From Fluviicoccus keumensis (GTDB lineage Bacteria > Pseudomonadota > Gammaproteobacteria > Pseudomonadales > Moraxellaceae): a DNA stretch of 64,000 nucleotides. Below are positions 57,423 through 64,000 of this stretch, piece by piece. The notes under the pieces are model-generated. The model was not told where the DNA came from, searched no databases, and was given only the letters and a program-made list of their open reading frames with translations. Position numbers and translations under genes: made by a program. Position 1 is the stretch's first letter. Each line of letters starts with the position of its first letter. The stretch is taken from contig NZ_SHKX01000010.1 of the NCBI RefSeq assembly GCF_004217445.1, forward strand, positions 310,001-374,000, written 5' to 3'.

Positions 57423-57913
57423 TGCTGACCCCCGCGCCGGGCGCCGGCGAAAGCAAGTCCGCCATGAGCCAAATAACGCAATGCCATGATGGCAAACGCA
57501 ACCGGCATGATCGACTCACACAGCCACGACGGCGCACCGGGAAAAGTGAAGGATGCCGACTCACGCTCGATAATCACAAAGTCATAGGAGTGCCATGCCA
57601 ACAAAAAGCAAACCCCGGCAGCAAACATGTCCGTCAGTGAGCCAACATAGCGAGCCGCCTTTTCCGAGAGGAAACGGGTTATCAGATCCATGCTGATATG
57701 CTGATGCTCACGACTGGCGACAATGGCTCCCATCAGCGCGATCCACAGCACCAGAACCCTCAGCAATGAATCCGCCCATAACAAGCCGCTGTCAAACAGG
57801 TTGCGGAGGCCGATTTGCACCACGGCCAACCCGATCATCACCACCAGCAGCAAGGCCAGAATACCGTCTTCAATCCGATGCAGGGCTTTCAGCAACATGT
57901 GAAGAACGTTCAT
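57419..57913 (-). CDS. TRAP transporter small permease (DctQ)
   Basis: Four-helix membrane subunit of 164 residues. It includes the pattern LVLWIALMGAIVASREHQHISMDL (residues about 49-72), the DctQ signature. It overlaps both neighbours by 4 bases, so the three TRAP genes are coupled. Confidence 0.92.
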   Translation of the reverse strand: MNVLHMLLKALHRIEDGILALLLVVMIGLAVVQIGLRNLFDSGLLWADSLLRVLVLWIALMGAIVASREHQHISMDLITRFLSEKAARYVGSLTDMFAAGVCFLLAWHSYDFVIIERESASFTFPGAPSWLCESIMPVAFAIMALRYLAHGGLAFAGARRGGQQ

Positions 57914-58917
57914 TGCTTGCGGCCGGACCTCAGCTGCTTCAGATTTTCCTCCAGCACCTGCATGACCTGCGGGGACACGATACCCGCCTTCACAATCCGC
58001 TCACCGGCAATCTGGGCATCCTTTTCCCACTCCTCTACTTCCTGCGAGGAAGGCCTGACCGCCTTGATCCCTTGCTTTTGCAGCGCCTCCCACGCCGCCA
58101 GGTTATCCTGACGGTTTTGCTTGTCGATCTCACGGAAAACGCGCGTCATCACTTCCCGGACCACGGCTTGGTCAGCCGGATCAATTTTCGCGAATGCCTT
58201 CTGATCAATCGCCAGCACCCCCACGATGTAACTCAACGGCAACTCCGTCACATAACGAACCTGCGTATGCCACTGCAATGCCAGCGCACCGATCGGGGAT
58301 GAGGCAACGGTATCGACGATGCCGGTCTGCAAGCCCGGCAATACGTCGGCCAACGACAGCGGAATGGGCGAAACCTGGAAGGCCTTGAGCGCTTCAGCCG
58401 ATTGCGGATCATTCTCCGGAATCCAGACCTTGTGCTTGCGGAGCTCCGCCACCGACGATATCGGGCCGGTTTTCGACATGGCATAGGCAAAACCGGCCTC
58501 AGCGAAACCGAAATTGACCATGCCGCCCTGCTCCAGGGAGCGGGACAACATTGAATCCATCTTTCCACGCACAGCGTCGACTTCATTGAAATTCTTGAAT
58601 TTCAATGGCATGGCATAAATCTGCACATCACGGTTAAAGTCGGTCAGGCTGCCGGCGGTTACAGCGCCGCCCTGCAACTGGCCGATCTTGATTTTACTCA
58701 GCACGGACCGGTCATTACCCATGGTGCCGCCGGTATAAAATTTGAATTGCACCCGGCCCTGTGTCCGCTTATCCACCTCGCCAGCACCGGCGCGCATTTT
58801 GGTCATCCACCCGGAACCATCAGGCGACAAGGTTGCTATTTTCAATGTCAGCGCAGATGACTCCGCACTGAGCATGCCCGCAATGATGCCGATGCATAAC
58901 AATCCGATTTTTTTCAT
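57910..58917 (-). CDS. TRAP transporter substrate-binding protein (DctP)
   Basis: Periplasmic solute receptor of 335 residues. A signal peptide (GLLCIGIIAGMLSAESSA) is followed by the DctP fold: LKIATLSPDGSGWMTKMRAG, FKFYTGGTMGNDR, and MPLKFKNFNEVDAVRGK. The conserved Arg that salt-bridges carboxylate ligands in this family should lie in the AELRKHKVWIPE/PENDPQ region, where Arg is not obvious. A non-carboxylate ligand is therefore possible. It lies 20 bases downstream of the TatT-like gene. Confidence 0.9.
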   Translation of the reverse strand: MKKIGLLCIGIIAGMLSAESSALTLKIATLSPDGSGWMTKMRAGAGEVDKRTQGRVQFKFYTGGTMGNDRSVLSKIKIGQLQGGAVTAGSLTDFNRDVQIYAMPLKFKNFNEVDAVRGKMDSMLSRSLEQGGMVNFGFAEAGFAYAMSKTGPISSVAELRKHKVWIPENDPQSAEALKAFQVSPIPLSLADVLPGLQTGIVDTVASSPIGALALQWHTQVRYVTELPLSYIVGVLAIDQKAFAKIDPADQAVVREVMTRVFREIDKQNRQDNLAAWEALQKQGIKAVRPSSQEVEEWEKDAQIAGERIVKAGIVSPQVMQVLEENLKQLRSGRKQ

Positions 58918-58937
58918 TACCCCTTCCCCGCCTGAAA

Positions 58938-59810
58938 CTAAAAAAAGTCATCTGCCGACTTAAGCAACGTCCTGGCCTCGGCTTGGGCCAGCATATTGCT
59001 CAGCGTAAAATTGCGTGCATGAGGATCCGTCGCCAAGACTTCATTCAGCAGCCTGTCATGCAGTTCACGATCAAAAACGCCGCGGGCATATTGCTTGGCG
59101 TAATAAACCTTGGCGACCAGATTCTTCCCGCCCGACAACTCGACCGCTCGTTCAAAATGCTTTTTGCCCTCCTCGGGACGCCCGCCCAAGGCCGGCGTCA
59201 GCACAGTCGCCAAAACCCCCAGATAGAGATGGGGCATACCTTCTTCAAACGCATCATCCAGCGCAATAACCCGCCGCATCATCATTTCGACACGAGAAAG
59301 ATCAGCCACGGCGTTCCAGTCATCCGCGTGCGATTGAATCCATCCGGCCCAGGCCCCTGCCGCCGCAAACAAGACTCCCGCATCCTTTTTAGTCAGACTG
59401 CTCAAAATCACATTGAGGTCATCCGGCGAAACAGCCCTGGGATTACACAAGCGCTGATCACGCAAGCATAATGCCTTGAAACCGTATTTCATCGCCTTCT
59501 CGTTGATTTGCCGGGCCCTTGCCTCATCATGGATGAATGCGCCGACATAGGCCGAATTCAAGGAAGACGCCGCCTGCCACAAAATTGGCTTATCCGGACT
59601 GCCGTTAACCAAGGCATCTAGCAACAGCAAATAGGAAGGTAACCCCTGCTCCACCATCGCGGGATCATCGCTATCCCGAATAGCGGCGGTAAACCCCGCT
59701 CCAAAATCGGCAACCTTGCGGTCAACCAATGCTGAACACCCGACCAAAACCAAGAGACAACCCGCCACGCAACACTCTCGCGTCAGGGCAACAAAGCGTT
59801 TGTAATTCAT
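58938..59810 (-). CDS. TatT-family TRAP-associated lipoprotein
   Basis: Predicted lipoprotein of 290 residues with a lipobox (CLLVLVGC) and a helical TPR-like body (DKPILWQAASSLNSAYVGAFI; LYLGVLATVLTPALGGRPEEG). This matches the TatT (T component) family first described in Treponema. There a TatT trimer binds the DctP-type receptor to form a ligand reservoir. ATG 59810 fits the signal; the longer frame does not. It is first of the TRAP cluster. Confidence 0.82.
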   Translation of the reverse strand: MNYKRFVALTRECCVAGCLLVLVGCSALVDRKVADFGAGFTAAIRDSDDPAMVEQGLPSYLLLLDALVNGSPDKPILWQAASSLNSAYVGAFIHDEARARQINEKAMKYGFKALCLRDQRLCNPRAVSPDDLNVILSSLTKKDAGVLFAAAGAWAGWIQSHADDWNAVADLSRVEMMMRRVIALDDAFEEGMPHLYLGVLATVLTPALGGRPEEGKKHFERAVELSGGKNLVAKVYYAKQYARGVFDRELHDRLLNEVLATDPHARNFTLSNMLAQAEARTLLKSADDFF

Positions 59811-59811
59811 A

Positions 59812-59839
59812 CTGACTGTTATAAGGTTGGGCGTATAAT
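59812..59839 (+). promoter_or_regulatory. Promoter of the degenerate-GGDEF membrane protein
   Basis: CTGACT (59812-59817) and a perfect TATAAT (59834-59839) are 16 bases apart on the plus strand, about 97 bases before the start. The site overlaps the 5' leader of the divergent TatT gene. Confidence 0.5.
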
Positions 59840-59936
59840 GGCTCGATTCTAGCAGACGCGCTTTCGTTATCTCCATGCAAGGCGGCGCCTGCGGGAAACA
59901 TTTTACAAGAAGCTCCCCAGATTAAACCGGGACACC

Positions 59937-60920
59937 ATGACACACCCCCAAGGAACCTCACTTGCAACGACGACCTCCAGGCTCTGCTCCGCATCCCGTG
60001 GCTTGGTCGCCTTATCGCTGCTAACCTTTATCCCTCAACTCGACGAAGGTACAAGGCAACCATTTATCGTCATGGTTGGCACATATATTGTCCTGCAGTT
60101 GATGCTTGGCCTTTTCACCACCAGCACCACACTCCGCTTGCTGCGCATAACCCCTGATTTTTTGCTGGCTATCATGCTCGCACATCTCAATAATCAGATT
60201 CCCCAACATGGGCTCATCAGCAACCTCGCGCTCACCCTGATACCACTGATGGAACTGCCCGGGCGCCGCGGTTTAGCGATCTGCGGCTTCATGCTTGCCG
60301 CACAAAGCATTGCCATGGGATTCAGCACCAGCGCTCCGATACTGGCATCAATGCTGGCCCTGCTCCCCCTGCTTGTGGCCATCACCACCCTCCAGCAACA
60401 TTATTCCCTGTTAAGCGCCTCCATCCCGTCCTCCGACCTCATACCGGGACTGAACAACCTGAGCACCCTGATGCAGGCGGCACGCTTCTTTATCCCCTAT
60501 CAGCAAAGACACTTGGCGCCCTTCTCATTGGTGACGCTCAAACTCGTCATGCCTGAACACCTGAGCAAACGCAGTAATCGAGCATTGCACAGGCTGGCGG
60601 AGCACCAGTTAGGCTCACTTTTCGAAACACGCTTGCGCCGATGCGATGTAACCGCCCGAATTGCGAATAACAGCTATGCCATCCTCCTGACTGACTGCGG
60701 TCTTGATGGAGCGAAATCGGCCATCACCTGCATCCAGGATCTCCTGGAAGAATGGGCAGTTCAGAATGCCATCCGCGTTTCGAGTGTCGCGGCCCTCTCC
60801 CTCCTCCCGGACTCCCCTACTGCCTTGGAGCACCTCCTTAAGAAGCAGGAATCAGCCCTCGCCACCACCCCGGCATCCCTCCCGACAGCCCGTCACATTT
60901 ATGTCACTTTCGACCAATAA
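59937..60920 (+). CDS. Membrane protein with a decayed GGDEF domain
   Basis: Protein of 327 residues. Five or six TM helices (about 25-165) are followed by a cytosolic domain with the shape of GGDEF: PGLNNLSTLMQAARFFI, then FSLVTLKLVMPEHL and RIANNSYAILLTDCG where RxGGDEFxxxL is expected. The catalytic GGDEF and metal-binding Asp are lost. It may be a structural or partner domain rather than a cyclase. It stands alone between the TRAP cluster and the Ala-rich lipoprotein gene. Confidence in the GGDEF relation is moderate. Confidence 0.6.
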   Translation: MTHPQGTSLATTTSRLCSASRGLVALSLLTFIPQLDEGTRQPFIVMVGTYIVLQLMLGLFTTSTTLRLLRITPDFLLAIMLAHLNNQIPQHGLISNLALTLIPLMELPGRRGLAICGFMLAAQSIAMGFSTSAPILASMLALLPLLVAITTLQQHYSLLSASIPSSDLIPGLNNLSTLMQAARFFIPYQQRHLAPFSLVTLKLVMPEHLSKRSNRALHRLAEHQLGSLFETRLRRCDVTARIANNSYAILLTDCGLDGAKSAITCIQDLLEEWAVQNAIRVSSVAALSLLPDSPTALEHLLKKQESALATTPASLPTARHIYVTFDQ

Positions 60921-61092
60921 TCCGACAGCGGTTCATCTTCCCTCACAAATTGTAGAACAAAAATAGTGCATTTCTTCCCGTCTGATGTTAAAGTTCACTC
61001 GCCGCAAATCGGATGCTGGTGAATTGGCTTCGTGGTAGCGCTGCTGCCTCAGGTACTTCCGCATCCTTAACTCAACATGAGAGAGAACCATC

Positions 61093-61359
61093 ATGCAATT
61101 CAAGAACCTCGCTATTGCCGCCTCCGTTGCCGCCGCCCTCGCCTTCGCTGGCTGCGCCAAGAAAGAAGAAGCTCCTGCTGAAGCCGCTCCGGCCCCTGAA
61201 GCTGCTGCTCCGGCCGCCGCTCCGGCTCCTGAAGCTGCTGCTCCGGCCGCCGCTCCGGCTGCTGACGCTGCCGCTCCGGCCGCTGCTGCTCCGGCTGCTG
61301 ACGCTGCCGCTGCTCCGGCTGCTGCTGCTCCGGCCGCTGCCGCCCCTGCCGCCAAGTAA
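61093..61359 (+). CDS. Ala/Pro-rich small lipoprotein with tandem repeats
   Basis: Lipoprotein of 88 residues. A signal ending AFAGC (Cys21) and a short charged stretch (AKKEEAPAE) are followed by repeats of APAPEAAAPAA and APAADAAAPAA to the end. The DNA shows 33-base tandem units from 61186. It resembles abundant small Ala-rich envelope lipoproteins of Neisseriales, whose function is unknown. A strong terminator follows. Confidence 0.75.
   Translation: MQFKNLAIAASVAAALAFAGCAKKEEAPAEAAPAPEAAAPAAAPAPEAAAPAAAPAADAAAPAAAAPAADAAAAPAAAAPAAAAPAAK
61186..61350 (+). repeat. 33-base in-frame tandem repeats in the lipoprotein gene
   Basis: Three near-identical 33-base units (61186-61218, 61219-61251, 61252-61284) encode 11-residue A/P/E/D repeats. 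More diverged copies follow to about 61350. Units 1 and 2 differ at one base. Copy number could vary by slippage. Confidence 0.8.
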
Positions 61360-61374
61360 TACTGGCGCAGAAAG

Positions 61375-61400
61375 AAAAGGGAGCTTCGGCTCCCTTTTTT
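61375..61400 (+). terminator. Terminator of the Ala-rich lipoprotein gene
   Basis: AAAAGGGAGC-TTCG-GCTCCCTTTT has a perfect stem, a stable UUCG tetraloop and a T run. It lies 15 bases after the stop. Confidence 0.95.
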
Positions 61401-61794
61401 ATTTCCGAATTACTGAAACCCGCTGGCAGGCCCCGTAAGAGCCTATAAGATTCGCCTTACAATGCCCATATTCTTCGCGACACACCTCCCTTCGCTCCTT
61501 GGCAGCCTGCAATACCGTCAAGCCAGAGACAACACAACCAATCCATCAATCAAACAGGATAGCGTTGTGCCTAACCACCGTCCTGGATCCAACGAAAAGC
61601 ATTATCCAGGCCAATATTCGCATATAGCCAACCGCAAATAATCAGCACCACGGGCGCAAAAAAAACCGCCTGATGCGATGCAGCAGGCGGTTCTTGAATT
61701 CAAAACACAAGCAGACAGAACGCGCGACTTTATGGCTTCAACCAGACCCGATCCACCCCTGAGCCCATTACCACGCAGCCACGCCTCCTAAAGC
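61401..61794. other. Intergenic region downstream of the exopolysaccharide kinase gene
   Basis: About 390 bases of lower-GC DNA with no convincing gene. It contains a minus-strand terminator at 61657-61692 and short open frames of at most 26 codons. No repeat or RNA gene is evident. Confidence 0.6.
61657..61692 (-). terminator. Terminator of the exopolysaccharide operon
   Basis: On the minus strand AACCGCCTG...CAGGCGGTT is followed by eight T. It lies about 100 bases after the Wzc-like gene stop. Confidence 0.85.
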
Positions 61795-63822
61795 TTAATC
61801 ACCCTCTGATGCGTCAGGCGCTTTACGGCTGCCATATCCATACGAATAGCCGTAATTGTAATAGCCTGTATAAGCACCGTAATACTGGGCAGCTCTGCGC
61901 ATATTGACCTTGTTCAAAACTACGCCGATCAGGGGCGCATTTGCAGCCTTCATCCGAGCAATACCGGATCGCGCCGTACCGTGAGAGGTCGCATCCGATC
62001 GCACGACATACAGAACCGCATCGACAATCCGTGAAATGACCAAGGAGTCACTCACCAGCAGCGCCGGAGCCGAATCAATAATGATCCGATCGTAGCGTTC
62101 ACACAGCGAACGCAGCAACTCTGCAAATCTATGCGATGACAATAACTCCAAAGGGTTCGGGGGAACCAATCCAGCCGTCAGAATATCGATATTTGCATCC
62201 TCCATGTGCAAAATACAGTCATCGAGCTCTGCAGTCCCCGTGACCATATTGGCCAAGCCGGGGCTGTTTGCAGGAATATCCAAAGTTTTGCCAATCGAAG
62301 GACGGCGCATATCCGCATCAATCAACAGCACTTTTTCCATTTGCCCCAGCGCAACCGCCAAATTAATGGAAGTTGTTGTCTTACCCTCACTGGGAACACT
62401 GGATGTCAGCAATATGGTTTTGTGCGACTTATCAATGCCGGACAGCACAACACTCGTTCTAATCGTACGAATTGCTTCGGCATATCCGCTCATTTTCGCA
62501 TCAAGGAACATGATCGGCTGCTTTGAATCGCCGGGCTTCCTGCGCTTTGGCTTACGCGTTACCACGAAAGGCACCATGCCCAGCATGGAAACCCCCAGCT
62601 TGCGCTCGACCTCTTCCGGATCCTTGAATGTCGTATCCAGATAATCCAGCAGGAAGGCAATACCCGCCGCCAAAAAGAGACTCAGCACCGCAGCCAATCC
62701 AATGATAAGCCCTTTCTGCGGTTTGACAGGAACACTCGGGGTTTTTGCCAAATCAATGACCCGCGCATTGGAAGTTTCCAATTGCAGGCTTTCATTGGCC
62801 TCTTTGATTCTCGTAAAAAAGGCGTCATACAATGCCCGATTGGCATCGACTTCCCGCTCAAGTTCCTGCAACCGGAATTGCCGCTTTGCAACCTCCATTG
62901 CCGCGTCCTTGGCGGAGTGCAATGCTTTTTCAGCCTCAGAAACATCGATGCGGGCTTGCTGGGCGGCTGGATGTTTGGCGCCATACCTCCTGCTAACCTG
63001 ACTTTCATTGAATTGAGCAGCCACGAGACGCTGATTCAATTCCTGAATCTGACTGGAGGTAATGGCAAAGATTCCGCCGCTAACCCCTGTATCAATCAGA
63101 TTATTTTTTTCACGATAATCCTGAAGATTCTTGGCCGACAACTCAAGATTGTTCTTCAGCACCCCTAACCGGGATGCGAGCCAAGATGCCGCCTGCTCGG
63201 TCATTGCCAGACGAACCTCCATCTGGCTGGCGATATATGCACGGGCCATCGCGTTGGCCACATTTGCCGCCAAACGAGGGTCTGCAGATTCAAAACTGAT
63301 CCTTACCAACTGCGTATTTCTGACAGGCTCAATCGACAAGTGTTTAATGAAACGCGAGACCAGCAGATTGAATTTATCTTCCTCTGACGGAGCTATGCTT
63401 TTCTGATGTCCTTGAGGCAAAAAAGAGCGCCAGTCGAAAAGAGCAGTGCCTTCTCCCGGCTCTCCCGCGACGGCATATTCGGGCTGTTCAGCAATGCGCA
63501 ACTCCCGGACAACTCGCTCAGCGAGGTCACGCGACTTGAGAACCTCGAACTGGGTTTGCAAATACTCCTTGGACGTCATATCACCCGACGACCAATCATC
63601 AATACTGGCAACAACCTTGGACTGTTTTTGCTCAATCAGAAGCGTCGTACTGGCGCTGTAAATCGGCCTCATGGAAAAAACCAGGAAGACGACGGCCAGG
63701 GTTACGGACAGACACAGCCCCAGAATGCCCCACTTATATCGACGCAGTACATTCAAATACTGCTTGATGTCCAATTGCCCCTCATCCATCGCCGAGGATG
63801 AAGAGTTACCTGCATAATCCAT
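61795..63822 (-). CDS. Wzc-like polysaccharide co-polymerase with tyrosine kinase
   Basis: Inner-membrane protein of 675 residues for exopolysaccharide chain-length control. A Wzz domain with TM1 (about 33-52), a coiled coil (about 200-350) and TM2 (about 377-397) is followed by a BY-kinase domain. The kinase has Walker A SSVPSEGKTTTSINLA, Walker A' LLIDADMRRPS and Walker B IIIDSAPALLV. The C-terminus holds a Tyr cluster (AQYYGAYTGYYNYGYSYGYG) that should be autophosphorylated. It begins 13 bases after the stop of a Wza-like gene. Confidence 0.93.
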   Translation of the reverse strand: MDYAGNSSSSAMDEGQLDIKQYLNVLRRYKWGILGLCLSVTLAVVFLVFSMRPIYSASTTLLIEQKQSKVVASIDDWSSGDMTSKEYLQTQFEVLKSRDLAERVVRELRIAEQPEYAVAGEPGEGTALFDWRSFLPQGHQKSIAPSEEDKFNLLVSRFIKHLSIEPVRNTQLVRISFESADPRLAANVANAMARAYIASQMEVRLAMTEQAASWLASRLGVLKNNLELSAKNLQDYREKNNLIDTGVSGGIFAITSSQIQELNQRLVAAQFNESQVSRRYGAKHPAAQQARIDVSEAEKALHSAKDAAMEVAKRQFRLQELEREVDANRALYDAFFTRIKEANESLQLETSNARVIDLAKTPSVPVKPQKGLIIGLAAVLSLFLAAGIAFLLDYLDTTFKDPEEVERKLGVSMLGMVPFVVTRKPKRRKPGDSKQPIMFLDAKMSGYAEAIRTIRTSVVLSGIDKSHKTILLTSSVPSEGKTTTSINLAVALGQMEKVLLIDADMRRPSIGKTLDIPANSPGLANMVTGTAELDDCILHMEDANIDILTAGLVPPNPLELLSSHRFAELLRSLCERYDRIIIDSAPALLVSDSLVISRIVDAVLYVVRSDATSHGTARSGIARMKAANAPLIGVVLNKVNMRRAAQYYGAYTGYYNYGYSYGYGSRKAPDASEGD

Positions 63823-63835
63823 AATTCACCAGTAA

Positions 63836-64000
63836 TCAGAAGAAGCCTTGATCAACCGTAATGATATCGCCCGGCCGAAGCTGACTATTTAACGTCGTTT
63901 GCCGAGGCAGACCCAAAGCGTCATCTTCGTGGATCACATATATCTTGGACAACGAAGCGCGGGGAGTGAAACCGCCAGCGATCGAAATGGCCTTTCGCAC
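63836..64000 (-). CDS. Wza-like polysaccharide export protein, C-terminal end only
   Basis: The last 54 codons of a gene that enters from the right edge. The sequence includes KAISIAGGFTPRASLSKIYV and ends LRPGDIITVDQGFF, typical of the SLBB domain of outer-membrane export proteins. It is directly upstream of the Wzc-like kinase gene, the normal partner order. It forms the rest of this operon beyond the window. Confidence 0.85.
   Translation of the reverse strand: MRKAISIAGGFTPRASLSKIYVIHEDDALGLPRQTTLNSQLRPGDIITVDQGFF

Noticed and set aside
61571..61651. Minus-strand micro-frame of 26 codons (VVLIICGWLYANIGLDNAF...)
   Set aside because: It looks protein-like (one hydrophobic helix and an amphipathic end), but it begins inside the terminator T run, has no ribosome site, and starts only with GTG. 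It could be a decayed gene end; I cannot support it.
1..64000. CRISPR array, prophage, integron or insertion sequence
   Set aside because: I saw no regularly spaced repeats, phage structural genes, transposase or terminal inverted repeats. xerD is the housekeeping recombinase.

Overview
The window reads as chromosomal DNA of a Gram-negative betaproteobacterium with about 60-65% GC in most genes. The order ndk-rlmN-pilW-rodZ-ispG-hisS-yfgM-bamB-der, a full isc operon, rpsP-rimM-trmD-rplS, and hom-thrC-recJ-prfB-lysS fit Neisseriales, perhaps a Chromobacteriaceae-like environmental lineage. That placement is inferred from protein style and gene order only. There is no rRNA, prophage, insertion sequence or CRISPR array; one tRNA gene is present.

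Layout. 1-5.4 kb: 5' part of guaB, a large surface-type lipase lipoprotein, a DUF4124 protein, an M23 peptidase and an Sfp-type phosphopantetheinyl transferase. 5.4-10.5 kb: a three-gene envelope module (TonB-dependent receptor, orphan periplasmic binding protein, hybrid histidine kinase). 10.5-19.6 kb: the der-to-ndk housekeeping run. 19.9-26.5 kb: a WecA-type transferase, then the complete isc operon behind an IscR-regulated promoter. 26.8-37.8 kb: an AraC regulator, cysE-trmJ, suhB, a Baeyer-Villiger-type monooxygenase divergent from a second AraC regulator, two cell-wall proteins, fadH and a YgjP-like metalloprotease. 37.8-44.2 kb: tRNA(CAU), a secreted Lys/Ala-rich protein, a DNA glycosylase, a second three-gene envelope module (outer-membrane barrel, GGDEF/EAL sensor, cupredoxin), a 41-codon gene with its own promoter, and a two-helix K+ channel. 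44.2-55.3 kb: lysS, prfB (programmed frameshift), recJ, thrC, hom, dsbC, xerD and the rpsP operon. 55.4-64 kb, lower in GC: a VpsP-like protein, a four-component TRAP transporter with a TatT lipoprotein, a membrane protein with a decayed GGDEF domain, an Ala/Pro repeat lipoprotein, and the end of an exopolysaccharide operon (Wzc-like kinase, Wza-like export protein).

How the genes work together. The isc genes supply Fe-S clusters to IspG, RlmN and ferredoxin in the same window, and cysE beside them makes the cysteine precursor. Two envelope modules share one plan: an outer-membrane barrel, a periplasmic ligand or copper protein, and an inner-membrane signalling protein.

I did not find a clearly new system. 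The observations I rate highest are a sharp low-GC mosaic patch inside hisS, the two envelope sensing modules, the short promoter-bearing gene at 43.5 kb and a Cys-rich insertion in threonine synthase.
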